Numbered from the stretch's first letter, positions 47,077-56,396 are shown. The stretch is DNA of 64,000 bases from Bacillus infantis (GCF_020171945.1 NZ_JAIVAP010000020.1:17851-81850), one strand, 5' to 3'. Numbers and translations: made by a program. Notes: generated by a model from the letters alone, not told the origin.

Positions 47077-47543
47077 AGCACTTTACGTATGAGGAGTGGA
47101 AGCGGTATGCGAATGATGAACTGGCAGAGGCGGACAGGGAAATTTATGAAGATCATCTGTACAGCTGTGATGACTGCCTCGAGCTCTATTTGGAGGCAGT
47201 GGCAGCAACAGAGCTGCCGCAAATAGAAAGCGGCTCAAAGTTCACCGATTTGGTGATGGCACAAATCTCGGCAGAAGCAAAAGAGCCGGTCCAGCCGCTG
47301 ATACATGAAGAAAAGAAGCACAGGCCATTCTACCAGTCGCCGCTGTTCCACTATTCCCTTGCAGCGGCAATGACCATCCTGCTCATGACGACCGGTGTTT
47401 TCCAGTCGATCACCCAGTATGCAGGAGCTGTTCAGGAACCGGATTTTCAGGAAAAGAAAACATCTGTGACAGAAGGGCTTGTGGATAAAACCTTTGCCTG
47501 GATGGATACGATCGAGAAGAAGAATAAGGAGGCAAATAAATAA
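47073..47543 (+). CDS. Anti-sigma factor with zinc-finger motif
   Basis: A 156-aa membrane protein with one helix at about residues 93-110. The cytoplasmic N-terminus has HLYSCDDC, an HxxxCxxC motif typical of zinc-binding anti-sigma factors, preceded by YANDELAEADREIYEDH. It would hold the sigma factor until signalled. Its ATG overlaps the sigma stop and its stop overlaps the next ATG (TAATG), giving coupled translation. Confidence 0.85.
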   Translation: MKHFTYEEWKRYANDELAEADREIYEDHLYSCDDCLELYLEAVAATELPQIESGSKFTDLVMAQISAEAKEPVQPLIHEEKKHRPFYQSPLFHYSLAAAMTILLMTTGVFQSITQYAGAVQEPDFQEKKTSVTEGLVDKTFAWMDTIEKKNKEANK

Positions 47544-48643
47544 TGAAGAAAAATCCGATAATCGCTTTTCTTTTAGCTTTTTTCCCTGGGGGTGGCCTGC
47601 TTTATCTGGGAAAGACCCTTAGAGGTTTATTTTATACAGCGGCTGTGTTCGGGCTGATGATCTTAACGGTTGCTCTAATCAGCATGTACGTTTACGGGGA
47701 TGGGGCATTGGTTTTTGCGCTGTTCGGCCTGCTGATCTATTTCGTGAACTTTGTTGATACAGCCATCACTGCATCAAAGCTCTACCAGCAGGGCGGCACA
47801 GTCTTTGCGGATGGCAGCGGGGCTGCTGGATCAGCTAAGCCGGCAGCCAGCCAGGAGTCGGAGCGCTTTTTTACCATTATCCTGTCCTTTGTGCCAGGTC
47901 TTGGGCACTTTCAGCTGGGCCTGATGAACCGGGGGCTTACACTCCTTACCGCTTTTCTTGGTCTGGGAGTGATGGTGCTGTTTGTGTCAGTGCTGACCCA
48001 CCGAAGTGAGTTCCTTGTATTCTGGGCGATTCTGCCGGTGATTTGGGTATACGGCTTCTTTGATGCTATCCAGCAGCTGAACCGGAAGCATCGGGGCGAA
48101 GAGCTGGTGGACCGTACGATCATGGAGGATTTCGAGTCGAAGCGGGATGAAGGCAAGAAAAGCAAATCAATTGCCACCTTTCTGTCCATTTTTCCGGGAG
48201 CGGGCCATCTGTATCTTGGGCTGCAGCGGCGGGGCATTCAGCTGATGGCTGCCTTCCTGTTCTCCATTTATATCCTGGATGTGCTCAGGCTGGGGATCTT
48301 CCTGTTTCTGATCCCGATCATCTGGTTCTACAGCTTTTTCGACGGACTGCAGAAGTCTTCAAGGTACGGGAATGAGCCGTTGGAGGATACGCCGATCATT
48401 TCGTATTTCATCAATCATCAGAAATGGGTAGGGATCGGACTGGTTCTTGTAGGGCTGTACTATCTGACAACAAGCATCGTCCTTCCAGCTGTTTCTCCAG
48501 TGCTGTACGACATGATCGATATAGATATCCGCTATTGGTTTGACCGCTACTTCCAGACAGGCATTGTATGCATCCTGCTGATCGGAGGCGGGCTGCGCCT
48601 CCTTCTTGGCAGCAAATCTGTAAAAGAAAAGGCGGTTGATTAA
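47543..48643 (+). CDS. Multi-pass membrane protein with three PGxGHxYLG repeats
   Basis: A 366-aa protein with about nine membrane segments. Three times it repeats a motif: FFPGGGLLYLGKTLRGL, FVPGLGHFQLGLMNRGL and IFPGAGHLYLGLQRRGI. This resembles the TM2-type fold triplicated. It may sense or shape the envelope and pass a signal to the anti-sigma factor. No enzyme motif. Confidence 0.75.
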   Translation: MKKNPIIAFLLAFFPGGGLLYLGKTLRGLFYTAAVFGLMILTVALISMYVYGDGALVFALFGLLIYFVNFVDTAITASKLYQQGGTVFADGSGAAGSAKPAASQESERFFTIILSFVPGLGHFQLGLMNRGLTLLTAFLGLGVMVLFVSVLTHRSEFLVFWAILPVIWVYGFFDAIQQLNRKHRGEELVDRTIMEDFESKRDEGKKSKSIATFLSIFPGAGHLYLGLQRRGIQLMAAFLFSIYILDVLRLGIFLFLIPIIWFYSFFDGLQKSSRYGNEPLEDTPIISYFINHQKWVGIGLVLVGLYYLTTSIVLPAVSPVLYDMIDIDIRYWFDRYFQTGIVCILLIGGGLRLLLGSKSVKEKAVD

Positions 48644-48644
48644 A

Positions 48645-49628
48645 TTGAGTATGGATGAGAAAAATGAAGGGCGGAATGAAGGAATGAGGACATGGCGAGT
48701 TGGTACATTCTCCATGGGGGCGGCACTGCTTTTCTTAGGTGTTTTCCTGCTGCTTTCTCGGATGCTTGATATGGACTTCGGCTATGCCATGATGTCATGG
48801 TGGCCGATCATCCTGGTGATCCTGGGAGCGGAAATCCTGCTGTTCCTGCTTTTTTCCAAACAAGAAAAGCCTTATCTGAAATATGATTTTCTCAGCATTC
48901 TCTTCGTCGGCATTCTCGGCACAGCAGGCATCGGATTCGCCGCAGTCAGCTCAACGGGCATACTGGATAAATTGGATGATGTGGTGAACAGGGAAGAGCG
49001 GACTATGGATTTGCCTGAGTTCACCGAAAAGCTGGATGGAAGCATTAAGAGGGTTATTGTCCAGACCGGAAACTCCCCGATCACTATTGAAGGTGCTTCC
49101 GGGAAAGACGTTTCCATGTTTGGCACCTACAGGGCGATGACCGGGAAAAAAGAAAACCTGATTTCGAAGTCAGCTGACTATGTCAGCTCCCACCGGAACG
49201 GCGACTCGCTCTATATCACGGTTAAAGAGCTCCCGAATGAAACAGCGGGGCCGTTTGAACGCTATGCCTCCATGGATGCAACGCTCCTTATTCCTAAGGG
49301 CGTAAAGCTTGAAGTGACAGGAACTGACAACATGGTGACCATGAAGCCGAGGGAGCTGATGAGCGACTGGAGTGTTGAACAAGTATCCCATGTCTCCCTT
49401 TATATCCAGGAAGAGAGCAGCCTGAAGGTAAATGCCTTTGATATAAAGGACCTTCAGGGCAGCGATGGGGACTGGAAGGTTACAAAAGAAGCAAAGCCCT
49501 CTGGTGAAGAGGGGTACGCAGATTCCGGCAGCAGCGGAAAGGATGCAACCTACCAGTCTGGCAGCGGAGAGCACCGTATCAGCATTTCCAACAGCTATAG
49601 TGTGAGTTTGAATACATCTGCCGAATAA
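48645..49628 (+). CDS. LiaF-like membrane protein of the ECF operon
   Basis: A ~327-aa protein with two hydrophobic hairpins at residues 20-85 followed by a mostly beta C-terminal half (SIKRVIVQTGNSPITIEG, DATLLIPKGVKLEVTGTDN), like LiaF and other DUF4097-type adhesin domains. The start is TTG at 48636, TTG at 48645 or ATG at 48651; the last two fit the purine-rich site. It ends the ECF operon. Probably an envelope-stress protein. Confidence 0.7.
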   Translation: MSMDEKNEGRNEGMRTWRVGTFSMGAALLFLGVFLLLSRMLDMDFGYAMMSWWPIILVILGAEILLFLLFSKQEKPYLKYDFLSILFVGILGTAGIGFAAVSSTGILDKLDDVVNREERTMDLPEFTEKLDGSIKRVIVQTGNSPITIEGASGKDVSMFGTYRAMTGKKENLISKSADYVSSHRNGDSLYITVKELPNETAGPFERYASMDATLLIPKGVKLEVTGTDNMVTMKPRELMSDWSVEQVSHVSLYIQEESSLKVNAFDIKDLQGSDGDWKVTKEAKPSGEEGYADSGSSGKDATYQSGSGEHRISISNSYSVSLNTSAE

Positions 49629-49661
49629 GATGCAAGGCCATTTGGGCCCTGCATCTTTTTT
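49629..49661 (+). terminator. Terminator after the ECF operon
   Basis: GATGCA, GGCC and their complements GGCC, TGCATC form the stem, followed by TTTTTT. Confidence 0.8.
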
Positions 49662-49668
49662 GTTATCC

Positions 49669-49857
49669 TTATACTTCCTGAGCGGAGCTGCCTTTGATCG
49701 CATCCTCTTTTTTAGCCTTTGCCCGCATGTACATACCAATATTCAGGATGACAAGAATGCTGGAAACCATCAGAGAGCGGTCCGTCAGCCCATCGCGGAA
49801 AATATAACTGAACAGAGCCGCCAGGATAATAAGTGCTGCAAGCAATAAATGATGCAT
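49669..49857 (-). CDS. Small membrane protein
   Basis: A 62-aa protein, MHHLLLAALIILAALFSYIF, with a second hydrophobic segment and a basic tail. GGGAGGA precedes the ATG at 49857. Family not recognised. Confidence 0.6.
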   Translation of the reverse strand: MHHLLLAALIILAALFSYIFRDGLTDRSLMVSSILVILNIGMYMRAKAKKEDAIKGSSAQEV

Positions 49858-50017
49858 GATGATTCCTCCCATAATGTCTTTTTCACCAGTATACAGGCCG
49901 GAAATTTCACCCTTGTGAACAGGAGCTTACGGGAACCTTAACAAGGCAGGAATTAACAGCAGGGTGAAAATTGGGTATACTAAAGAGACTAATAATTTTA
50001 CATAACGTTGGTGAAAT

Positions 50018-51373
50018 ATGAAGACATTTATTGAAAAAGTCCTGGAGCGATTATCTTCCGCGCAGCTGATCGTTCTGTTTTATTTATTTGCTGTTGTTCT
50101 TTCGGCTGTGCTGCTGGAGCTGCCGATCACCTTAAAGGAAGGCGTTGAACTATCTTTTATAGATGCTTTTTTTACATCTGTCAGCGCCATTAGCGTAACC
50201 GGTCTGTCCACTGTAAATATCAGCGAGATCCTCAGTGTGCCAGGCACTTTTATCTTTGCTTTCATTCTGCAGTTTGGCGGGATCGGCATCATGACGCTTG
50301 GCACCTTTTTCTGGCTGCTCGTCGGCAAGAAAATCGGCTTGCGGAAAAGAAAGCTGATCATGACGGACCAAAACCAATACAATCTTGCCGGGCTGGTAGT
50401 CCTCATCAGGCGGATTCTGGTCATCTTTATTACGATTGAACTGATCGGAGCCATTATCCTGGGTGTTTATTTTCTGCAATATTTTCCGACCTGGCAGGAG
50501 GCTTTCCTTCAGGGATTCTTTGCTTCTGTCAGTGCGACGACCAATGCGGGTTTCGATATTACAGGGCAGTCCCTGATCCCGTTTGCTGATGATTATTTTG
50601 TGCAGCTCATCAACATCATCCTGCTGATAGTTGGCGCCATCGGTTTTCCTGTACTGATTGAGATAAGAGAATTTATACGGCATCGCGGTACGATTCCCTA
50701 TAAATTCACCCTTTTTACCAAAGTAACGACCGTGACCTTCTTTTTGCTGGTTGTATTGGGTACTGCGTTTATATGCCTTTTTGAGTATAATCATTTCTTT
50801 GCTGATAAATCGTGGCATGAATCCTTCTTCTACGCGCTGTTCCAATCTGTATCAACCCGGAATGGGGGGCTCGCAACCATGAATATCAGCGATTTTTCAG
50901 AGCCGACCTTGTTCTTTATCTCTATCCTGATGTTCATCGGCGCCTCTCCCAGCAGCGTAGGCGGAGGAATCAGGACAACGACCTTTGCCATCATGGTGCT
51001 GAGCATCTACACATATGCAAAAGGCAATACGCATATTAAAGTGTTTAGGAAGGAAATCATGCAGGAGGATGTGATCAAATCCTACATCGTCTTTACAACA
51101 GCCATCCTGATTTGCAGCCTGGCTGTAATCCTGCTCACCTTTACTGATCCAAAGTTCACCTTTCTGCAGATTGCATTCGAGGTGGCTTCTGCATTCGGAA
51201 CAACCGGTCTCTCCATGGGAATTACAGCGGATCTGACGGATGTAGGGAAAATCATCATTATCCTGCTGATGTTCATCGGGCGGATCGGCATCCTGTCCTT
51301 CCTGTTCCTGATCAGGGGAACCCCGAACAAGGAAAAATACCATTATCCGAAGGAAAAAATCATCATTGGATAA
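50018..51373 (+). CDS. TrkH/KtrB-type potassium transporter
   Basis: A 451-aa potassium channel-like protein with four P-loop repeats: SAISVTGLSTV, SATTNAGFDITG, STRNGGLATM and ASAFGTTGLSMG, each containing the filter glycine. It would need a KtrA/KtrC-type cytoplasmic gating subunit, not seen here. B. subtilis has two such proteins, KtrB and KtrD; the sequence does not decide. Confidence 0.9.
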   Translation: MKTFIEKVLERLSSAQLIVLFYLFAVVLSAVLLELPITLKEGVELSFIDAFFTSVSAISVTGLSTVNISEILSVPGTFIFAFILQFGGIGIMTLGTFFWLLVGKKIGLRKRKLIMTDQNQYNLAGLVVLIRRILVIFITIELIGAIILGVYFLQYFPTWQEAFLQGFFASVSATTNAGFDITGQSLIPFADDYFVQLINIILLIVGAIGFPVLIEIREFIRHRGTIPYKFTLFTKVTTVTFFLLVVLGTAFICLFEYNHFFADKSWHESFFYALFQSVSTRNGGLATMNISDFSEPTLFFISILMFIGASPSSVGGGIRTTTFAIMVLSIYTYAKGNTHIKVFRKEIMQEDVIKSYIVFTTAILICSLAVILLTFTDPKFTFLQIAFEVASAFGTTGLSMGITADLTDVGKIIIILLMFIGRIGILSFLFLIRGTPNKEKYHYPKEKIIIG

Positions 51374-51380
51374 AACGAGT

Positions 51381-51413
51381 CAGCCTGCCATAAATGCGGG
51401 CTGCTTTTTTTTA
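51381..51413 (+). terminator. Terminator after the potassium transporter
   Basis: CAGCCTGCC and GGGCTG pair around ATAAATGC, followed by seven T residues. Confidence 0.75.
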
Positions 51414-51469
51414 TTCATCAAGGGGGCATCTTTCCATATATAAATATAAAAGCTATTGGAGGGATTGAA

Positions 51470-51988
51470 ATGATCATTAAGGCAATAGATCTTGGGCTGA
51501 TGTCGGAGCATTTAATGGTGCATAAAGGGGTCCTTGGGAAGCTGCGGCTGTATTTCTGCCTGGCAGAGGATGAAAGACTGAAACAAATCCTTTTTGAACA
51601 GGCGGTTATCATGGATAACCATGTAAAAGTCATGATCAGACTGATGGATCCAGAATTAAATGAAGGGGTGACTGCAGCCGATCTTCAGGAGCTGGAGCCG
51701 TTGGAGATAAATTGCAGCAATACGGCCGGCAGCATGACCGACCAGGAAATCGCGCTTGAATCAAGAAATGCTGCCAAGTCGATGGCCGGTACCAATTTCA
51801 GTTCGGCGCTTGAGATGAAGACGCCGAATGTCCGCCGTATCCATATACAGATGGCACTCCAGCAGACAGGGCTGCAGGACAAATACAGTGAACTGATAAA
51901 GGAAAAGGGCTGGGAATACGCTCCTGATTCAAACAGAAGGGAGCAGGAAGAGGCTGTTCGCCGATTCAAAGAGCTGTTTGGAGAGTAA
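51470..51988 (+). CDS. CotF-like spore coat protein
   Basis: A 172-aa protein with two helical halves, the second containing MTDQEIALESRNAAKSMAG, like the coat F family (ferritin-like helical bundle of Bacillus coat). GGAGGG precedes the ATG. Role unknown; spore coat is inferred from the family. Confidence 0.65.
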   Translation: MIIKAIDLGLMSEHLMVHKGVLGKLRLYFCLAEDERLKQILFEQAVIMDNHVKVMIRLMDPELNEGVTAADLQELEPLEINCSNTAGSMTDQEIALESRNAAKSMAGTNFSSALEMKTPNVRRIHIQMALQQTGLQDKYSELIKEKGWEYAPDSNRREQEEAVRRFKELFGE

Positions 51989-51994
51989 GGCTCC

Positions 51995-52579
51995 CTACTC
52001 TTCTAAATTCCACCATCTTACCGCATAATGGCTGTTTGGGAGGTAGGCAACCTTCAGCTTCCTTCCCTCCAGCCGTTCTTCATAATAGCTTCGGCTGATA
52101 TCCATGGAATAGACGTCCACAATTAAGTCTTCAAAAATAAGCTCCATTACAAACTCAGTTCCAGTTTCAGGGTCATCATATTCTGCCTCATCCGGAACGC
52201 CTTCTACAAACAGGAACTCTTTATTTTTATAGGCATCTTTATCCTTGTAGAGCAAATAGGCCTCATTTACAAAGTGCACGCCGGTCGAAAGGAAGACCAC
52301 AGTAAAAATAAACAAGAAAATTCTGAACGGCCAGCTGTCTGCAGCCAAAACGCCCGCCAGAAGTGCAAGGCCGAAGCACAGGCTCATTGATACAGCGGTT
52401 ATCGAACCAAGAACCTGGGACCATATGAAATCCTCCATTAATTCAGAAGCACCCCATAGTATGAACGAACCTATTAAAAGCAGAAGACATCCTGCCCCTG
52501 AAATGGCGGTCAGCCATTCGGAGGCAGACTGTGGTTTATGTATGACCCTTTTTTTGAAATTCAGTTTCTTTTTCTTCAT
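51995..52579 (-). CDS. Membrane protein of unknown function
   Basis: A 194-aa protein with three or four membrane segments at residues 24-110 and a soluble acidic C-terminal part containing VYSMDISRSYYEERLEGRKL. GGAGG precedes the ATG at 52579. No family recognised. Confidence 0.65.
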   Translation of the reverse strand: MKKKKLNFKKRVIHKPQSASEWLTAISGAGCLLLLIGSFILWGASELMEDFIWSQVLGSITAVSMSLCFGLALLAGVLAADSWPFRIFLFIFTVVFLSTGVHFVNEAYLLYKDKDAYKNKEFLFVEGVPDEAEYDDPETGTEFVMELIFEDLIVDVYSMDISRSYYEERLEGRKLKVAYLPNSHYAVRWWNLEE

Positions 52580-52808
52580 ATATAGACCTCCATCCGACCT
52601 TCACGTATATCTTTATATACGTTAAAAAGAGAGTTAAGTTTCGCCAAGGAAACTGAGGCTAATCAAAAGCAGACAAGTGTGCCGGAAGTTCCTGCTGCAA
52701 GCTTCTAAATAAATTCTATAATAAAATATTTGAATTTTTAAAAATATCTACTTATAATTAAATAAACTAAGTAGTTTATTTTTAAATATATAAAATTTTT
52801 GGAGACAA
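52580..52808. promoter_or_regulatory. AT-rich divergent region with two palindromes
   Basis: ACGTATAT and ATATACGT pair around CTTT at 52602-52621. AAATAAACTA and TAGTTTATTT form a perfect 10-bp inverted repeat at 52760-52781, just before the next gene, and may be an operator or an RNA stem. No other coding sequence was found. Confidence 0.45.
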
Positions 52809-53087
52809 ATGCTGTTTTTAAAAAAGCGGGTGAGAAAGATGAGCAGAAGAACAATCTCAAGAGAGATGAAGAAAACGAGCAAAAGCATCCATATGGAAGA
52901 ATGGATCTGGGAGCTTTCCGGGCATATCCAGCCTTGCCGGTCAGGGGCGATTAAGGAACTGTTCTTAGATAGAATCAGAACAGAACTGGTAAAAGAGGGG
53001 CTGATAGATGAAGATGCTGTTATTACCAAAAAGCATGGGGAACTTTTTGCTGTGCTGATGGAAAAGCGTGCAAAAAGCTGCGGATAG
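52809..53087 (+). CDS. Small charged protein of unknown function
   Basis: A 92-aa basic protein, MLFLKKRVRKMSRRTISREM, with a helical, charged body (DRIRTELVKEGLIDED) and no recognised family. GGAGA lies five bases before the ATG; an internal ATG at 52839 is a second choice. It precedes the acetyltransferase and may be cotranscribed. Confidence 0.5.
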   Translation: MLFLKKRVRKMSRRTISREMKKTSKSIHMEEWIWELSGHIQPCRSGAIKELFLDRIRTELVKEGLIDEDAVITKKHGELFAVLMEKRAKSCG

Positions 53088-53099
53088 AAAGGACTTTGC

Positions 53100-53660
53100 G
53101 TGATGGAAAACTATTTCACAGGAACCAGGGTCAGTCTGCGGCCTTTTAAAGAAGGAGACAGCACCCACATTTATCAGGCCCTCCTGGATCCTGAGTTCAG
53201 GAAGCTTACAGGGACACAGACCTTTTTTACAGAAGACAGCCTTGAAAAAGCCTATAAGAATTTTGATGGAGACAAATCGCGGATTGATCTTGTCATAACA
53301 GACAAAGAGACAGGAGCAGCTATAGGGGATCTGGCTCTGACGGAAATTGATTATATCAACAAAAATGCCAGCCTCCGGATCGCCCTTTATAAAAAAGAGC
53401 ATTACGGAAAGGGGCTTGGAACTGAAGCCATTTCGCTTTTGCTTCAGTACGCCTTTGAAGTGCTCAGCCTTTACCGCGTGTATCTCAATGTGTATGAGTA
53501 TAACAGCCGCGCCATCAGGGCTTATGAAAAACTGAGATTTGTAAAAGAAGGGGCTTTCAGGGGAGAACTGCTTTGGAATGGAGTCTACTACGACAATTTG
53601 ATCATGGGCATTCTCAGGCATGAGTTTCGTCCTATGAGCACAAACAGGGAGGGGAATTGA
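53100..53660 (+). CDS. GNAT family N-acetyltransferase
   Basis: A 186-aa acetyltransferase of the RimJ/RimL-type GNAT family, with the acetyl-CoA motif HYGKGLGTEAISLLLQYAF and the C-terminal NVYEYNSRAIRAYEKL. The substrate (a small amine, peptide or protein N-terminus) is not known. The start may be GTG at 53100 or ATG at 53103. The next gene follows at once. Confidence 0.88.
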   Translation: MMENYFTGTRVSLRPFKEGDSTHIYQALLDPEFRKLTGTQTFFTEDSLEKAYKNFDGDKSRIDLVITDKETGAAIGDLALTEIDYINKNASLRIALYKKEHYGKGLGTEAISLLLQYAFEVLSLYRVYLNVYEYNSRAIRAYEKLRFVKEGAFRGELLWNGVYYDNLIMGILRHEFRPMSTNREGN

Positions 53661-54275
53661 GTGCCTCCTATTGTATCAGAGGAGTATAAACGGAATAAGA
53701 AGAAGGAAATTTTGGCCAGTGCGCTGAGATGCTTCGCCAGGAAAGGCTTCCAGGCAGCATCCATAGACGACATCGTTGCAGAATCAGGCATCAGCAAGGG
53801 TGCCATCTACAACTATTTTAAAAGCAAGGATGATATTTATATCACCCTTATGATGGAGCAGACGGAGGAAGCCAATGACCGCCTCCTGAATGAGATCGAG
53901 GCACTTGATTCCGCCGGTGCCAGGCTTTCTTATCTTTTTGACCGCTACAGCCGCTCAAGGCCGGATAAAGATATGAAAGATTACATTGTCGTCCATTATG
54001 AATTTACACTTCATTCTTCGCGGAATGAGGAGATCAGCAGAGTGCTGAAAGAGCGCGGCAATCAATTCTTCATTAACCTCATCCTCAAAATTGTGGAAGA
54101 GGGCAAGAAATCGGGAGAATTTGCAGCTGAAACAGATTCCCGCCTTATTGCCAATATGTTCTGGGTGGTGGTTGACGGAACGAATATCCAGCGCATCCTA
54201 TTTGAAGATTTTCCTTCAGAGAAAGTTTATCTGACGTTTAAGCAGTTTATGTTGTCTTATATTAAGAATGGATAA
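53661..54275 (+). CDS. TetR/AcrR family regulator
   Basis: A 204-aa regulator. The N-terminal helix-turn-helix is SIDDIVAESGISKGAIYNYFKSKDDI, followed by a ligand domain. The start GTG at 53661 lies directly after the GNAT stop, so the two are one unit. Target genes unknown. Confidence 0.88.
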   Translation: MPPIVSEEYKRNKKKEILASALRCFARKGFQAASIDDIVAESGISKGAIYNYFKSKDDIYITLMMEQTEEANDRLLNEIEALDSAGARLSYLFDRYSRSRPDKDMKDYIVVHYEFTLHSSRNEEISRVLKERGNQFFINLILKIVEEGKKSGEFAAETDSRLIANMFWVVVDGTNIQRILFEDFPSEKVYLTFKQFMLSYIKNG

Positions 54276-54537
54276 AAATCAGAACACCTCACCGGATTAT
54301 TCCTGAAATCTGCCGCCGTGCAGGTTTTTTATTTTTTCAGCAGCAGGTGCAGAGAAAGGATAATTATCGCCAAAAGGGGTATAATGCCAAGGTGCATAAA
54401 CGAAAAAATTAAGGGTAAAATTATGCTTTTCAAACTGTATGGTGTTAAAATTGTGGAGGAAGCTTATTTCCTATATTAAGGAAAAAGTAATGGACAGTTT
54501 TGAATTGAGCGTTAATTTTATTAATAGGATGATGGGT

Positions 54538-55467
54538 ATGAAAAGAGCAAGAATCATTTATAATCCAACCTCTGGACGGGAAATTTTCAAGAAGAATCTG
54601 CCTGAGGTGCTGCAGAAGCTGGAGGAAGCAGGCTACGAAACCTCATGCCATGCTACAACCTGCGAGGGTGATGCCACTAAGGCTGCACGTGTTGCTGTGG
54701 AAAGGAAATATGATCTGGTCATAGCAGCCGGGGGAGACGGGACAATCAATGAAGTGGTCAATGGGATGGCCGAGCAGGAGTACCGGCCGAAGCTGGGCAT
54801 CATTCCGTGCGGCACGACCAATGACTTTGCCCGTGCGGTCCATATTCCCCGCGATGTACAGGCTGCAGTTGATATCATCATACAGGGCGATACGATCCCT
54901 GTAGATATCGGCCGATTCAATGATAAATATTTCATTAATATAGCCGGCGGCGGAAGGCTGACCGAGCTTACGTATGAAGTGCCGAGCAAGCTGAAAACCA
55001 TGCTGGGGCAGCTGGCCTATTATCTGAAGGGAATTGAAATGCTCCCGTCGATTAAATCCACGGAAGTCAGCATTGAATACGATGGGAAACTGTATGAAGG
55101 TGAAGCCATGCTCTTTTTGGTCGGGCTTACCAACTCGGTGGGGGGCTTTGAACGCCTGGCCCCGGATGCGTCGATCAATGACGGGCTGTTTTCCCTGCTG
55201 ATCCTGAAAAAGACGAACCTCGCCGATTTCATCCGGATTGCATCCATGGCAGTAAGAGGAGAGCATATCCATGATCCCCATGTCATCTATACACAGGCCA
55301 ACCGGATAAAAGTAACCTCAAAAGAAAAAGTTCAGCTGAACCTGGACGGAGAATTCGGCGGACTGCTTCCAGCTGAATTCGTCAACCTGTACCGCCATCT
55401 TGAAGTGTTCGTGCCGATTGATAAGATCCGCAAGGAAGACCGGCCGTACGAAACAGTGGAGGAATAA
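54538..55467 (+). CDS. dagK: Diacylglycerol kinase DagK
   Basis: A 309-aa lipid kinase that recycles diacylglycerol from lipoteichoic acid synthesis to phosphatidate. It starts MKRARIIYNPTSGREIFKK, and has the glycine motif AAGGDGTINEVVNGM. An open frame extends upstream to 54439 but homologues start here. Its place before rlmCD matches dgkB in B. subtilis. Confidence 0.92.
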   Translation: MKRARIIYNPTSGREIFKKNLPEVLQKLEEAGYETSCHATTCEGDATKAARVAVERKYDLVIAAGGDGTINEVVNGMAEQEYRPKLGIIPCGTTNDFARAVHIPRDVQAAVDIIIQGDTIPVDIGRFNDKYFINIAGGGRLTELTYEVPSKLKTMLGQLAYYLKGIEMLPSIKSTEVSIEYDGKLYEGEAMLFLVGLTNSVGGFERLAPDASINDGLFSLLILKKTNLADFIRIASMAVRGEHIHDPHVIYTQANRIKVTSKEKVQLNLDGEFGGLLPAEFVNLYRHLEVFVPIDKIRKEDRPYETVEE

Positions 55468-55471
55468 GAAA

Positions 55472-55507
55472 CAGGGAAGAGACTGGGTGTCTCTTCCCTG
55501 TTTTTTT
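55472..55507 (+). terminator. Terminator after dagK
   Basis: CAGGGAAGAGAC and GTCTCTTCCCTG form a perfect 12-bp stem around TGGGT, followed by seven T residues. Confidence 0.92.
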
Positions 55508-55516
55508 GTTATACAA

Positions 55517-55542
55517 AAGGCGCGGAAAAGCTTCCGCGCCTT
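55517..55542 (-). terminator. Terminator of the minus-strand small genes
   Basis: GGCGCGGAA and TTCCGCGCC pair, followed on the minus strand by TTTTG. Confidence 0.75.
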
Positions 55543-55553
55543 GTCTCATTTAT

Positions 55554-55670
55554 TTATGCTTTATGCTTAATCAAATCAGTAATTGCGTGGTAAATCTCCA
55601 TTCCCTGGTAAAGAAACAGAGTAGACGCCGTTAATGAAAAAGCGCCGATCATTAAGAATCGAATCCACAT
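55554..55670 (-). CDS. 38-aa membrane peptide
   Basis: Read on the minus strand from ATG 55670 after AAGGAGGAC: MWIRFLMIGAFSLTASTLFL, then a short amphipathic end. One membrane helix, stop TAA at 55554-55556, and its own terminator. Probably a small membrane protein that is easy to overlook; family unknown. Confidence 0.6.
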   Translation of the reverse strand: MWIRFLMIGAFSLTASTLFLYQGMEIYHAITDLIKHKA

Positions 55671-55699
55671 ATGAGTTGTCCTCCTTATTGTTTGTTAGC

Positions 55700-56029
55700 T
55701 TAGCCGAACAATACAGGAGAACGGTCCACATAATTGGACTGATAAAAGACGCTCTTCAGGAAAAAATGATGAAGTGCGAAAGCAAGATGGCGGATGGCCA
55801 GGAATACCATAATAGCCGCAAGCAAGATAACAGCGGAACTGCCGTTTATTGCGGCAGGTTCGTGCTTTTCATCCGCAGTCAGCTGGAATGATTCCCCGGT
55901 TTCCCCGAGAAGGGCTGCCTTGCTTTCATGGACGGGCTTGTGATCCTGATGGATTGGCTGATAATGAACGAACAAAAATGACAGGATTGTCATTAAAAGC
56001 AGTGCTGAAACAGCTCTCGCCTTTCTCAT
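55700..56029 (-). CDS. Membrane protein with His-rich loop, unknown function
   Basis: A 109-aa protein with hydrophobic segments near both ends and a loop containing HYQPIHQDHKPVHES. The ATG at 56029 follows AAGGGGTG; an open frame to 56083 has no site. It is upstream of the small membrane peptide on the same strand and may share a transcript. Confidence 0.55.
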   Translation of the reverse strand: MRKARAVSALLLMTILSFLFVHYQPIHQDHKPVHESKAALLGETGESFQLTADEKHEPAAINGSSAVILLAAIMVFLAIRHLAFALHHFFLKSVFYQSNYVDRSPVLFG

Positions 56030-56240
56030 CTTCCCACACCCCTTCGCCAAATAGAATATTACCATCATATCGCCTTTGTTCATGTTTTAAAACAAAAAAG
56101 TTTTGACAAAATCCCCAGTTTTGACGCGATTTGGGGATGAAAAGGTTTACTTTGCTGTGGTATCAAGGATGGGGAAATTTTGTGTTTTTTTTATTTGTGT
56201 GCGCTCGGATTCGGCTGGGGGAATGTATGGTGTGGAGGCG
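56030..56240. other. Gene-free stretch before the 20-bp arrays
   Basis: No gene is supported. The plus-strand frames across it run into the repeat arrays and have no ribosome site. Confidence 0.5.
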
Positions 56241-56360
56241 GTTATTTGCGGGTTTTGGGATATATTTGCGGGATTTGAATTTTATTTGCGGCTTTTTGGA
56301 TATATTTGCGAGTTTCCAATTTTATTTGCGACTTTCGGCATATATTTGCGACTGTTCTCA
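56241..56360. repeat. Array B: six 20-bp units with core TATTTGCG
   Basis: TATTTGCG occurs at 56243, 56263, 56283, 56303, 56323 and 56343, exactly 20 bases apart. Units alternate between two flank types (GGATA and AATTT), so there is also a 40-bp period. Its consensus TTTATTTGCGACTTT is close to array C. No spacer variety as in CRISPR and no open frame kept. Function unknown. Confidence 0.92.
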
Positions 56361-56396
56361 GACCGGGGGACTCTGCAAGCAGGCCGCACATTCTGG

